64,000 nucleotides of DNA from Panorpa germanica (Eukaryota > Arthropoda > Insecta > Mecoptera > Panorpidae): NCBI GenBank assembly GCA_963678705.1, contig OY783209.1, forward strand, positions 17,236,001-17,300,000, written 5' to 3'. Positions 45,640 through 58,480 of the stretch are shown here, piece after piece; positions within the stretch are counted from its first letter, which is position 1, and each line of letters starts with the position of its first letter. Made by a program: the position numbers and the translations under genes. The notes under the pieces are model-generated. The model was not told the DNA's origin and did no database searches. It saw only the letters and a program-made list of their open reading frames with translations.

Positions 45640-46760
45640 AACCCTTTTCAGTATTCTATATGTTTCTCCATCGTTGTTCAGTAGGTGTTTTACCTCGTCA
45701 TTAACATGTTGTTGGAGTCTTTCCTGGTGACTCTTAGCAAATTTCCTTATTGTACTGTCCACAGTTTTCATCTTTAAGTCACAGTGAAGATTACTCTTTG
45801 TGATATATCACGGTGCTTTCACGATGTTTTTTAGCACTTTGTTCTGGAACCATTGGATTAAATCCTTGTTAGTTTAACTGGTGCAGCCCCATAGCTGGAT
45901 ACCATAACTCCACACTGGTTAATCTCTTAGTATATTAGCAACTTATTTTGTACTGACAAAGTAACATTCTTTCTAATTATCCGGTACAATTCCCTGTATT
46001 TTATATTAGGTTTTTCTTTTTACTTCTTAACATGTTCTTTTCAGCGCAGATAGTTAGCTGTGTTTGAGTGGGGAACTACATTATTGTTGATATATATTCG
46101 GATGATCTCGATCTTTCTATTTGTAAAGTTTATATGAACCGATCCATTTAATTTAATTTTCCATCGTTTTGTCCTATTATTTATTTCGTCAACAGATATT
46201 TGTAGCTTTTTTGTATCTTTTTTGTAGATTCTTCACTATTTATACCAACTGCTAGTATAGCAGTATCATCAGCAAAAGTTGCTATTGTACTATTATCGAA
46301 TGTTGGAATATCTGCAGTATATAACAGGTATAGTATTGAACCCAAAACACCTTCCTGTGAAACCCCTGCTTTTATTTCTTTTATGTTTGACAATGTTTCT
46401 TGTTTTACTCGGAAATATGTGTCAGTTATATATGAGCACAATATTTGTGAGTGTTGCTTCGGTAGGATAGTTTTCAATTTATAGGTTAACCTCTCATGCC
46501 ATACTTTATTAAAAACTTGCAATACGTCCAAAAAAATTGTAGAGCACTCCATTTTTTCTTCTAATACACCTTCAATTATGTTGGTTATTCTATAGACTTG
46601 TTGAGTGTCGGTTTCTGAAACCAAATTGATGGGATAGAATCAGACCTATTTCTTTAATTATTGACTTTATACTTTTAAGTAATATTTTTTCAAACAATTT
46701 GGCTATTACCGTTATTAAAGATATTGGCCTGACAGGAATACATAAATAAGATTTTATTGT
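45640..46760 (-). pseudogene. Jockey reverse transcriptase fragment
   Basis: 46624-46181 encodes RT motifs (FLDVLQVFNKVWH, AGVSQEGVLGSILYLLYTADIP and the intact FADDTAILA box). Upstream (to 46760) PISLITVIAKLFEK and FGFRNRHST follow in a shifted frame. Downstream to 45640 the thumb and C-terminal part are recognisable with many stops. The frame breaks near 46610. Both ORF1 and the endonuclease are absent. Confidence 0.75.
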
Positions 46761-47389
46761 TTAAAATGTTTAATTTTCATTTAGTTAACCTACTTTGTAT
46801 TGTTTTTTTTTCATGTGAAAAACGGGTGCATGATAAAAATACAACAGTCTAAAATTACAAAAATCTACAATATTCTTTTACACTAAGCAGCAAAACAGCC
46901 TTCTTTTATGTTAGATATATCTGGAGCGCACTCCGAAATCACTTTTACTCTTCGGTTATTTTTTTTGACGAGGAGTTATTTTTCATTAACATTATTAAGG
47001 AGAAAACGTTTTATTTTCATACGAGTATATACGTGTTTAGACAAAGTTTTAACATTATTAAAAATTTGATATCAAAATATTTTATAAAATAAGTTGCGCT
47101 GTCAAGTAATTAATGGTTTTTTGTTCAAAAATTTTATTTCACTAATGAATTTACATAATAATGAAAATATAAATAATTATTATATGTCGGTACGTAAAGT
47201 TGAGCCATTTATTACGTGTAATATGTGCAGCTTAACATGCATTTCAGGGGTAAACACTCTATAGAGATTTACTTATATAAAATGCTGACAAAACTTCGTT
47301 ATTATTTAAGGAATAAAAACTTTAATATGTCAATGTATTAATCACTTAATCAATTATTAGTAGATTAATCAGTAGATTAATTATAAATT

Positions 47390-47600
47390 TTAAGCAGTAT
47401 GAATTTCAGTGTTAAATATAGTACAAGTGAAGAAATATTGTACAAAATATCCTATGTTAAAGTTCCTTGTAGAATCAACAAATGTTATATATCAATTCTA
47501 TTGTCAAATATAAACTCTCTTGCTCTCTTTGCAAAGGCACTATTTACATCTAAGATCGAACTTATCACGTTTACTGGTATCATGGTAAATTTGCCTACGG
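47390..47600 (-). mobile_element. Small I-type LINE 3' remnant
   Basis: Resembles 11330-11450 (TGTTATAT-TCAATT-TATTGTCAAATATAAACTC and the GGCACTATTTACATC word), the 3' part of the RNase H-bearing LINE there. Only about 200 bp remain. Confidence 0.5.
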
Positions 47601-47860
47601 TTTAGTTTGCCTTCCCGAGTCGACATTTTGACCTTATTGATGACCTAAAATAACCCGTTTCTAGGATATTTTACATAGGATTTTTGGTCCTTCTTTGGTC
47701 CTACATGTGGCAGTTATCGGACAAAATACGATGTTTAGGGTCAAATGAGGATGTTATTTAAAACTAATTCAGCACTAGCCACGCCTTAGTTACGCCCTCA
47801 ATTTTTATTCATATAGTTATATTGACGCGTTATATTATTTATTACGACGATATATATATA

Positions 47861-48700
47861 TGTGGAGTAAAAATATAAATCTATATAGGTTGTCGCCTCC
47901 AATTGTGGGTGTGAAACCTAAAACTGTATCAGATTGCGCCCTCAGTGTGAGGTGACAATAATCCTATCCTTATTTATGTTTCAATTTAGCAGTTTAATGA
48001 TAACAATCCTAAAGTTGAGCCCCCAGCATAACATAGTTCATTACGAATAAGTAACACTTAACTAAAGTTAATAATAGTTCATTTAATCATTCCACATAGA
48101 AAATAATTACATCACAATAAAGTTAATCTATTAAAAGAGAGTCCACAACAATAATAACACTTGTTAACAAACAATACTTAGGTTTGAAGACCTTATTACA
48201 ATGATTGCTTATAACAAAATAATGCGCATTAACATAGTACATTCACACATTTACAATGATAAAAATAACCTAACATTCAACACTATAGTTCTGTGCAAAC
48301 ACTCCACTATTTACGCCTATAACAATAACAAATATTACACCTAGCAATACTGATTACAATTCTAAATGATATTAACCACTCGTTAACACATTTCTTAATA
48401 CTATTAAGAACTACTTAATATATTTCCTGTGTATGCTCTCTATTCGCCATTTTCTTATACAACTGTTGCCTGTACCACCATGACTCGTCAGCATTCAACA
48501 GTTAGTAAACGCTGGTGTCAAGAGTTCGGGGTTTACATGCCACATCACATGTAATAGCAAGCATATGGTGTCGAGAGTACATTTAAATATATCCTAATGC
48601 TAGAAAAGATCTTAACCTAATTTACAGATTTCTTTATAACTATTACTTCTAATAACTAATTATAACTAAACTTAAATCTAATCTTAAAATACATCCCACA
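47861..48700 (-). repeat. 3' LTR of the SAP-gag element (840 bp)
   Basis: Paired with 50932-51771; same length, scattered substitutions. Confidence 0.9.
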
Positions 48701-48704
48701 CTCG

Positions 48705-49467
48705 GCCTCTCCTGACTAGTAACTGTCCTCAGTTGCTACAATCATCCTGCCCATGGTGTCATCATGTCTGCTGATGTAGAAGTCCTATCTTGCCCTTCAC
48801 ACTCTCCTGCTTTCTCCACGTCATAACGATCATTTCCTTAAATTTTCGTTATTTTGTATGGTCCTTTAGCCTCTTCTGCTTGCATCGTCTTCTTCGGCTT
48901 CGGATACTGCTTGACGGCTTTGTCCTTATCCTTAGAGAAACGAACAGTGTCTTGTTTGGTTTTCAGTTTAACCCCAATCTTCAATTCATTTTCTATTATA
49001 TACTTCCCTGTATAATTCTTTACTTGTTTCGTCTTCTTCGGCATCGGAAAATGCTTGACTGCTTTGACCTTATCCTTAGAGGGACGAACATTGCCTTGTT
49101 TCCTCATCTTCGGCTTCGGAAAATGCTTGACTGCTTTGACCTTATCCTTAGATAGACGAACATTGCCTTGTTTCATTGCACAACCTAGGTCGTTCATTTC
49201 CTGAGCTGCCTGTATGACATCCTCTTCTAACCCTTCACCAAGCTGCTCTTCAACAACTAGTCGATCTGCAGGTGGTAGTTTAAGCGGTCTAGAAAATATA
49301 GGAGTATCATTTTTCAATATAATTGTCGTTTCACTTTCAGAGTTGCGTAACTCTTTTCGTTTGTCATTGTCCACTGACTCGTGTATTTTATCAACAACAT
49401 TTTTATCGTTTATATGTGATAAATCTAGATCACTTTCTTTATCACCATAGTCTATTTTTAATGTCAT
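48705..49467 (-). pseudogene. Remodelled pol remnant with SKDK repeats
   Basis: The 209-codon frame (49467-48838) begins with the approach to RT (SRPLKLPPADRLVVEEQL). It then has three imperfect repeats of the form VR-SKDK-KAVK-PKPK (two adjacent near residues 105-150, one near 185) and ends in an integrase C-terminal piece (GPYKITKI). SKDKVKAVKHFPKPK is a normal RT-connection motif in gypsy; here it has been copied tandemly while the catalytic domains were lost. A TAA at 48838 breaks the tail; the sequence continues to about 48705 with DRTSTSADMM. A related frame at 61229-61843 has the same architecture. Confidence 0.7.
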
Positions 49468-49548
49468 TAATTGTTTAACTTCACTTTCATTTTCATCTTT
49501 AACGCTATAAAGTTTATGAAATTTAACACCTGTGTTATCAATAATTAC

Positions 49549-50733
49549 TCAAGCTTTAGTTATAATGTCCAAACCTATCACCATGTTCATATGCATAGCC
49601 TGTGATGGTAACACTTCAAAATAACTAGCGTAATGTTCTGAATCAATTTCAATGTCCAATTTAATTCTACCTAAAGAATTGACTCGAGAGTTTGACAAAC
49701 CACGTAATGTTATAACAAAGTCATATAATTTAACATTCTTTATTGTTTTAAAATAGTCTTCGCGCACTGATGATAATTCACTACCAGTATCTATTAAAGC
49801 ATATACATTACTCCTGTTATTAACACAAATTGATTTGATCATTTCTACTTTCATAACATTATGCTCTGATTTAACAGTTTTTATTTTAGTTTTACAGTTT
49901 CGACTAACATGTCCATAATTACCACAAGTAAAACATTTGTAACCCTTGTCTTTATCGGGACACACTTTAGATGAGTGTGATAACGAACCACAATTAAAAC
50001 ATTTAATCTTCTCACCTGTTGTCTCAGTTTTTGCTTTGGTACCTGACCTAGATTTCTTATCATAGTCCTGGATATCCACTTTCATTTTTTCATATTGTTC
50101 CAGCTTACGTCTAAGTTGTCCAATATTCTCAGCTCCAAAAAGTATCACTTTGTTAGCTGTACTGTCACGAATGCCTGCTATGATATAATCCATAATAGCT
50201 GCTTCTTCGACATCTGCTTGTCGAGCTATATCTAAAATATCATACACCTATTGACGAAAACTTTCACCTGGTTGCTTTAACCTTTGTTGAAGCATTTTGT
50301 GCACCTGAGCACTATTTAAACTCGTATCGAACTCTTTAATCAAATACTATTTAAATGTATCCCAGTTTATTATCCTGGTTTCAAAATTGACAAATTGTTT
50401 TGCGGTATCAGTTAACAATCTCCTAGCATACAAATATCTGTATTTTGTATCTATTTCTGCCTGGTCACAGAAATCATCAAATTGTTAGATCCATAATCTG
50501 ACATTTTTAAGTCCATCATATTTAGGTAAAGCCAATTCTAAATCTTAAAACGTATAATTAGTTTTATTGACTGTTTCATTGTTTACAGACCTGCTATTCT
50601 GTTCTCCAACTCTGCTATTATACGAGCTCATTCTCGTTAATAACTCAGCACGATTCCCACGCTGACTTAGCCCAACGAAACTAAGTTCTTGGCGTAATTC
50701 TACTACTGACAAATTGTTTAATTCCTCCGTCAT
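49549..50733 (-). pseudogene. SAP-domain Gag and protease of the LTR element
   Basis: Starts at ATG 50733-50731. Residues 1-40 are a SAP motif (LSVVELRQELSFVGLSQRGN), a DNA-binding helix pair rare in retrotransposon gags. The middle part is broken by stops (near 50546, 50354 and a TAG at 50248-50250). The last 232 codons are open: AIMDYIIAGIRD, knuckles CFNCGSLSHSSKVC and CFTCGNYGHVSRNC, and retropepsin ALIDTGSELSSV. It ends at a TGA (49551-49549), after which the same frame continues into the pol remnant. Confidence 0.75.
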
Positions 50734-50910
50734 TGTTATAATTGTCACTGCTAACAGATTGAAGTGCAATTACTTTAACGAGTAAATTGTACACTCCTGG
50801 AAGTTAAGAGTATTGTTGACTGAATATACTTGATTTTTCTTTTCTGTAGTTCAATAGTCCTGGTTCCAAGGTTAAGAATAATCTTGACTGAATATACTTG
50901 ATTTTCCTTG

Positions 50911-50931
50911 ATCCCGGTTGACGCGCCCAAT
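50911..50931 (-). promoter_or_regulatory. Candidate primer binding site of the SAP-gag element
   Basis: Next to the 5' LTR the minus strand reads TGGGCGCGTCAACCGGGAT, starting with the TGG expected opposite a tRNA CCA end. I could not assign the tRNA. A decayed version of the same leader occurs at 60100-60120. Confidence 0.6.
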
Positions 50932-51767
50932 TGTGGGGTAGAAATATAAATCTATCTAGGTTGTCGCCTCCAATTGTGGATGTGAAACCTAAAACTGTCC
51001 CAGATGGCGCCCTCAGTGTAAGGTGACAATAATCCTATCCTTATTTATGTTTCAATTTAGCAGTTTAATAATAACAATCCTAAAGTTGAGCCCCCAGCAT
51101 AACATAGTTCATTACAATTAAGTAACACTTAACTAAAGTTAATAATTGTTCATTTAATCATTCCACATAGAAAATAATTACATCACAATAAAGTTAATCT
51201 ATTAAAAGAGAGTCCACAACAATAATAACACTTGTTAACAAACAATACTTAGGTTTGAAGACCTTATTACAATGATTGCTTATAACAAAATAATGCGCAT
51301 TAACATAGTACATTCACACATTTACAATGTTGAAAATAACCTAACATTCAACACTATAGTTCTGTGCAAACACTCCACTATTTACGCCTATAACAATATC
51401 AAATATTACACCTAGCAATACTGATTACAATTCTAAATGATATTAACCACTCGTTAACACATTTCTTAATACTATTAAGAACTACTTAATATATTTCCTG
51501 TGTATGCTCTCTATTCGCCATTTTCTTATACAACTGTTGCCTGTACCACCATGACTCGTCAGCATTCAACAGTTAGTAAACGCTGGTGTCAAGAGTTCGG
51601 GGTTTACATGCCACATCACATGTAATGGCAAGCATCTGGTGTCGAGAGTACATTTAAATATATCCTAATACTAGCAAAGATCTTAACCTAATTTACAGAT
51701 TTCTTTATAATTATTACTTCTAATAACTAATTATAACTAAACTTAAATCTAATCTTAAAATACATCC

Positions 51768-51771
<4 letters not shown>
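50932..51771 (-). repeat. 5' LTR of the SAP-gag element (840 bp)
   Basis: Partner of 47861-48700. It ends TACATCCCACA directly against a long AT dinucleotide tract. Confidence 0.9.
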
Positions 51772-51826
<55 letters not shown>

Positions 51827-51844
51827 ATATATATATAAATATAG

Positions 51845-51902
<58 letters not shown>
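51771..51902. repeat. AT dinucleotide tract
   Basis: About 130 bp of almost pure AT repeat with two short interruptions. An open frame of Ile/Tyr repeats across it is an artefact. Confidence 0.95.
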
Positions 51903-51905
<3 letters not shown>

Positions 51906-52890
51906 CAAGGTTTACGACAAAATAAGAAGGTCTGTTTAACATTGTCAGTTTAAAACTTTATTAATAAATGAATGATGAAATGAATTTGCAAAGATATTTT
52001 ATATTTTTTACCAGAATAAATTCAATATATTTTAAAGTCAACTCATTTCGTTTTCCAGCTTTTCTTTTATGAATTTAATAAAGTTTTGTCGTAAAAGAGC
52101 TTCTTTTTCGTATCGATTTTTTCTTTAGTGACTGAAAAATAATTTCACTTATTAATAAAATGACATATATTGCACAGTATGTTTTTACATATGACAATTA
52201 CTGTTATAAATGAATTATAATAATAAATCAATTATATTAATTTTTTATAATTAATTAATTCCTAATATTTACATTTTCATATTTAAATTTATATATGACG
52301 AGGGTAAACACTAGTATTTTATAAATTTAAACTTAATTTAAAAAAATATTCATTATATAAAAAGAAAGAAACATTTAATAATGTACGATATATTTACTTA
52401 CCATCGATTTCTACAATTCTTGCTATTACAAATATTAGTTAAGTTAGGTAAAATAAAACGTGTCTTTTATTTATTATTTAGCACTGAAAGATATATCTTT
52501 TTACAACGAAATCTAAATAACAACTGAAGCGAAATATTATACGGACAAATAGAACATTATCTACCTCTATCTAATTCATTATTGCATCTATCTATCTATC
52601 TCTAACTAAATATTTCATATTCATCCCTTAACAATAAAATCCATGTCATACAGGTATAAATCTACTTCTTAACGTTCTCTTTGTCTATATCAGTTTTGCA
52701 CAGTAATAAAATAGCTCAGGCTTAAAATAAAACGAGAATCATGATTTCATTTAGAATCAAGCGAGGGGCATATAATAATGTGTAGTATAATATGAGATGC
52801 ACTTTACTGTTTTCATGGCGAAAGGAGTGGCAAAGATCTCGGGTCCGTGTACTTTATTTGCATTATTACAAGCTTTCTTTATTTAGATTC
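51903..52890. other. No gene recognised
   Basis: AT-rich sequence with a short ATCT microsatellite near 52586-52606. No coding or transposon motif recognised. Confidence 0.45.
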
Positions 52891-52899
52891 TCACAGAAT

Positions 52900-53946
52900 T
52901 TTTGCCACTCCATTTTTTTCTAGCTTTAAAATAGCTTTTGGTTTGCGCTTGTTGTTTCTTAAATGCAAGTAATTTTTGAATAGTAAAATGTTTGTTGAAG
53001 TTAGTTAAAGGTAGTCTTCTTTTTAGAATCATTTTGTTACATTCCGTGTGTCACCAAAATAATTAAATATTATTGGGCGTCAGATTATATAGTTCTTTAG
53101 TTGGTATAGATAGTTCTACGGCTTCATTGACTATCTCAGTGAAGCTACCATAAAAAGATTCCACATTTATTTCACTAGACGTGTTTACATTATTTAATCT
53201 CAAGTCTATATGGCTGGAGTATTTTATCCAATCAGCTTTTTTAAAGTTACGTCAAATGATTTTTTCCCTGTTCTCAACACCATTGTTGTCATCAAAGCAA
53301 TACATTAGAAAATAATGGTCGCTTCTTACATTATCTGTTAGTATCTGCCAAGAGTGTTTATGTTTGACAATAGATAATACTATTGTAAAATCTATGATAC
53401 TATCTCTTGTCCTTGGGTTTATAACTTTAGTGGGATTATCATGATTTATTATAACTAAATTTTCATTCTCAATACATGTTAGCAGCTCCCATCCTCTGTA
53501 AGTTTATCCTATGGTGCAAGGGTTCCTTACTTCATGCGGTGAGTTAAAGTCTCTAGCAAAAATTACGGGTACATTTATTTAATTTTTTATGAAACACAAA
53601 TTCACGTTATTCGCGTATGTGAATAATATGCAGAATTCTTTTGATTTGTATTAACAATATATTCATAAGATGTCTAATGTAAAAAAATAATTTTGTAAAT
53701 GAATTTTTCTAAATTGGATTGATTTATGAATTATAACTGCCACTCTTCTCTGTGGATTATATTCACTTAGTTAATTTCTGTCATATCATTTGATATAATA
53801 TTCTTTGATGGTAAATTGAGGTTTGAAGTTAAAAAAGTCTTACTTAAGATACTAATATGTATGTTGTTTATCTCAATTAAATTACTAAATTCTTCTTTAA
53901 TGGAACGTATTCCCCTGCAATTCCATTGTAAAATGTTAATCATTTC
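52900..53946 (-). pseudogene. LINE ORF2 endonuclease domain
   Basis: The minus strand starts at 53946 with an AP-endonuclease N-terminus (ILQWNCRGIRSIKEEF). Decayed middle parts follow, then near 53570-53260 the C-terminal motifs (ARDFNSPHEVRN for GDFN-HH, LLTCIENENLVIINHDNPT, then RSDHYFL for the SDH catalytic motif). Stops and shifts are frequent. The RT that should follow is absent. This fits I or Jockey ORF2. Confidence 0.65.
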
Positions 53947-54689
53947 TTTGCTTTAAATTTAGATATTATTTTTATGATAATTTTATTAAATTGAATTTAG
54001 TTTTAAAGTATATTTATATATTACTTTTGGGTTACTTTGCAAAAGAAAAAATTGTCCAAAATTTAAGAAATATTCTTGCAAGTGTCATATCGTTTTGAAA
54101 TCCTTATTAAATCCGCCTACTTTAAATGTTATACTCTTGTTAAACTCGCATAGTACAATTTTTAACTTGCCAAACTCGCATAGTACATTTTTTTTCAGTA
54201 CAATCGGGCGTGTACAGTTGGGCAACGAATTTATCATGAATATTTGGTTAAAAAAAAAGTGTCAATATCTTCCAAGCTGTAGAAGTTGGCTTTACATATT
54301 AGATAAGAGTTTATAGAAACATTATTCAGGATCACACAACAAAATTTTTTTTAAAAAAAGTTTAAAATTGTAGCAACAAGAGTAAACAGACTGTCACGAG
54401 GTTCAGATTTTCTAGATTTTTTAAAATGCCAATAATTTTTAAAATATTCAATTTAGAATTTCTTTTTTTAATATTTTTCTGATAACTGTTATGACTTGGC
54501 CTATGATTCACTTCCGCCTTGACGTCGATTTCTGGGACACCCTGTATATATATATATAAAATTAAAATAATGTTATTAATAATTATCGTAGTTCATTAAT
54601 GCTTGTTAATCAGTGCGGACGTTCTTTCTTTTTCGTTCTTCAAATATTCTTTAAGTTATTTAATAAAATTGTTTTGAACTACTATTGGC
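53947..54689. other. No gene recognised
   Basis: AT-rich. A GGGACACCCTGTATATATAT word at 54535 resembles the end of a common insect DNA transposon or LINE tail, but I could not find a partner end. Confidence 0.35.
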
Positions 54690-57600
54690 CGTTATTATAT
54701 TAACAACAGAAGTGTTTTAAACGAATTGAACGAGTATCCGTTGAACATTTGCAAATTATCGTAGATAATCTAAATCTGTATTTAAAGTGGAATATAAACC
54801 TTAGATTATATGGTATGGTATGGTATAACCTATATGATATAACATGTAGGTTTCTCCTCAAACTAAATACATGGATAAAAAGTAAATTCTTACATAGAGA
54901 AAAAGTGATAAAATTACAAGTAATTATACAGTCAAATCCATTAGCTTTGAAACAGATAAAGTTCAAGTCGTTGAGGCCAAACACTTTAAAACGCTTATAA
55001 AGGAGCTGGATGATAAAAACAATCAATAACACACCTTTAGACCTTAGGTATAACATTTAGGTTTGTAATAAGAGGCCTACACCATAGAACAGAGGTGAAA
55101 GTAATAAAATAAGAAATAATAAAGAAGCAGTGAACATTCATAACATAAAACACAGATTCACCAAATTACCTCTACCTATGTTTTATGTAGACCTAAAAAC
55201 TAGTGTAAACAACAAAGAAATTTACAATATAGAAAAACTTGATTAGTATTGTTAAATGCGAACCACCACGTACCAAAAGAGTAACTCCCCAATGTACAAA
55301 ATGCCTGGAATTTGGGCGTACTAAAGCATACTGTAGCAAAGTACACCAAAGTGTAAAATGTGCTGAGCAACATGAGACAAAAAATTGCTCCCTCAAAATA
55401 AAAAACAACCAAGTTAAATGCGCTAATTCCGGAGGAAATCACACTGCAAGAGGAAACTACAGAGGATGTGAAGTACATAAGCAATTGCAACAGAAATTAT
55501 AGCCCACACTATGTGAAAAGAAGAACAATCAAACTCAAGCGTAACCCACCGTAGAGAGACAAATAATAACTGGAGTATCATACGCCCGAGCTCCTAATGA
55601 TCAGTTAATACCAACAAGCACCCAATCAGACAGCAATATGGTTAAGCTTGAAGAAATGCTTGCCAGTCTAGAACAGATGGCGACGATGCTCAACCTACTT
55701 ACCGTCGTAGTTAGTGAATTGGCCTAATGACCATCAACAACATGAACATGACCATGAACGACAAAACTATAAACAACAAAAGTATAAATTATCTGTTTGG
55801 AACGCAAACGGTTTACACCAACACTCTCAGAGACTAAAAACCTTTTTAATTGACCAAGAAATAGATATCATGATGGTATCAAAGACCCACTTCACTGAAC
55901 GGCATTAGTATTTTAAAATATAAAACATATCATACTAGACATCCGGATAGTAAGGCACATGGTGGAACTGCAATAAATATAAAAGATTATAATGCACATC
56001 ATGAAAGAGAGAAGTTTGCAATGGATTATTTACAGGCCACAGTATTACTATTAAAGATGAAGTTAGCCCAGTAACAATCTCAACAATTTATTGTCCACCA
56101 AAACAAAACAACAAAAAAGAACACTACGTGACCTTTTTTAAAACACTCGGTAACAAATTTGTGGCAGGAGGTGACTATAACACCAAGAACCCAACATGGG
56201 GCTCGAAAATTACTAATCACTAGGGTAAAGAACTAGTACAAGCAATGAGTGCTAAAAATCTAAAATTAATTTCAACTTACTAACCAACTTACTCGCTTTC
56301 TGACCAAAAAAAGTCCCCGATGGAATCAATTTTTGTATCCCTAAAGGTGTTGACCCGAAAAAGTCTACCGCGAAATCCTGCTTGGATTTGTTATCAGATC
56401 ACTTTTTGGTGATTATTGCTGTATACGAAGAAATACGCAATAGAGGAACTGGGCCATCCTTGCACAATAATCGAAGTAACTGGGATCTTTTTAGATCAAA
56501 GTTAAATGAGTCAATTTCGTTATGTATAATTCTGAAAACTAAACTGGAAATTATAATAGCAGTAGAACACCTTACCAGAAACATCCAAGAAGCAGCATGG
56601 TGTGCTAGTCTCACGCATAAAGCTATCCAAGTGAAGAAGAATGATGTGCCCCTACTCATTAAGGAGAAAATAATAGAAAAAAGACATCTACGAAAACAAT
56701 GGCAACTATGTAAATCCCCTGCTAATAAAAGAACACTAAATAGAGCAATAAAAGACCTAAAGGAATTAATAGTGGAGCATAATAACCAATGTATTGAAGA
56801 ATAACTTAAAATTTAACACCATCTGAAGCTACGGAGTACTCGCTGTGGAAAGCAATAATGAAGATTAAAAGACCAGAAATACACAACCCTCCTATCAAAG
56901 ATGATAAAAATAAATGGGCAAGGGATTACAAAGAAAAGGCTGCGATGTTTGCTAACCATCTGCAGGAAGTGTTCAAACAGTATCCTTCAGAAATGGCAGC
57001 AGAAGAAGAAAATGTTATTTTGGATTTTCTGAACAGCCCTTTCCAAATGGATTTTCCTCATAGAAATATTGGAATCAAGGAAACTTGGGAAACAATAGTA
57101 AAAAAAATCGATATTTGGAAATCACCGAGTTTTGACCTAATCACGGGAAAGATAATATTCGAACTATCTAAGAAATGTATAAAACTAGTTACTTTTATTT
57201 TTAATGCAATTCTTAGAACCAACTACTCTCAAGTAGTTGGAAGGTTGCTCAAATAATTATGATTCCAAAACCTGTGAAAAAACAAGAAGAGGTGATTTCC
57301 TATAGGCCCATAAGTTTTCTGCTGATACTATCGAAACTATTTGAAAAAATATACGTTAAGCGGTTGAAATCTATTTTTAATGAGAAAAAGCAATTTGAAC
57401 ATCAATTTGGCCTCCGCAACAAGCACTGTACTATAGAACAAGTTCATCGGTTGGTTAGCACAATTAATAAAGACTTTAATGCCAAAAGATATTGTTCAGC
57501 AACTTTTCTAGACATAGCCCAAGCCTTCGATAAAGTGTGACATATAGGTCTTCAATACAAACTGAAAAAAATTCTTCCGTACCAAGATTATCCAATATTG

Positions 57601-58480
57601 AGATCATATATGACTAATAGGCACTTCATGGTTAAAATAAATGTGCAATAGTAGTAAATGTACTAAATTAAAACCCATCCTTTCAGGAGTCCCCCAAGGA
57701 AGTGTCTTGGGACCCACACTATAGTTTCTCTACACTTCCGACTTGCCAACTACAACAGAAACTACCGTTGCTACTTTTGCAACCAATACTGCTATATTAG
57801 CATCACACACAGGCCCAGTATCGGCATCACGGAATCCACAGATTAACCTTGATATATTTCAGGAATGGCAAATAAAATCAAACGAAACTAAATCAACGCC
57901 CGCCTGTGAAAATAAATAATTAAGTAATTCCATAATCCAATGACGCTAAATATCTTGGAATACATTTGGACTGAAGGCTTACCTAGCAAAAGCACATTTT
58001 TACAAAGCGAAAGCAGCTTGGTCTTAAAATCAGGAAAATGTATTGGATAATTAATCGAAAGTCAAAACTCTCTCTGGACAACAAAGTACTTATATATAAA
58101 ACCATTCTGAAACCCATCTGGACTTACGGAATTCAGCTTTGGGGTACTGCATGCAACTCCAATATAGCCATAATTTAGCGATTTCAAAATAATGTACTAC
58201 GACTTATTGTAGATTCACTATACTAAGTTACTAACGAAGTCATCCTGGAAGACATCCCAATAGTATCCATCAAAGATGAAATATATCCATCCAGTACAAA
58301 ATATAGTGATAGAAAAATCACCCATATGGTGAGAACAAGGAACCCCGTAGTATAAGGCGATATCAACCAGTAGACTTATAGCTTTAGGTCCTCGATAGAG
58401 AATAGAGTTTAATGTATCATATATTATACTAGTATATTGTATATAAAAACAAGAGGGCATTCACTGGAATGTTTCTCTTA
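54690..58480 (+). pseudogene. Nearly full-length decayed Jockey element
   Basis: ORF1 spans about 54690-55502 with an RRM-like end (RFTKLPLPMFYVDLKTS) and CCHC knuckles (CTKCLEFGRTKAYC, CAEQHETKNC; a third with one Cys changed to CANSGGNH). ORF2 begins near 55780 (LSVWNANGLHQHSQRLKTF) with endonuclease motifs to about 56400 (LLSDHFLVI). RT follows: 57259-57540 has RPISFLLILSKLFEK, FGLRNKHCTIEQVH and ATFLDIAQAFDKV. Later VPQGSVLGPTL is intact, but the ADD box is lost (FATNTAIL). The C-terminus to 58270 has YLGIHLD and YGIQLWGTA. More than ten stops or shifts make it dead. Confidence 0.85.

Larger units (their letters stand above)
47861..51771 (-). mobile_element. LTR retrotransposon with SAP-domain gag, non-autonomous
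   Basis: LTRs of 840 bp at 47861-48700 and 50932-51771 (TGTGG to TACATCCCACA), highly similar. On the minus strand: gag with SAP domain and two CCHC knuckles, protease, then a remodelled pol remnant. AT-repeat on both flanks hides the target duplication. RT, RNase H and most of integrase are missing. The same reduced layout occurs in the copy at 60121-62753. Protease and zinc-knuckle style, plus integrase remnants, suggest gypsy, possibly mdg1-like. Confidence 0.85.

Noticed and set aside
51727..51942. Ile/Tyr-repeat ORF
   Set aside because: Translation of an AT dinucleotide tract.
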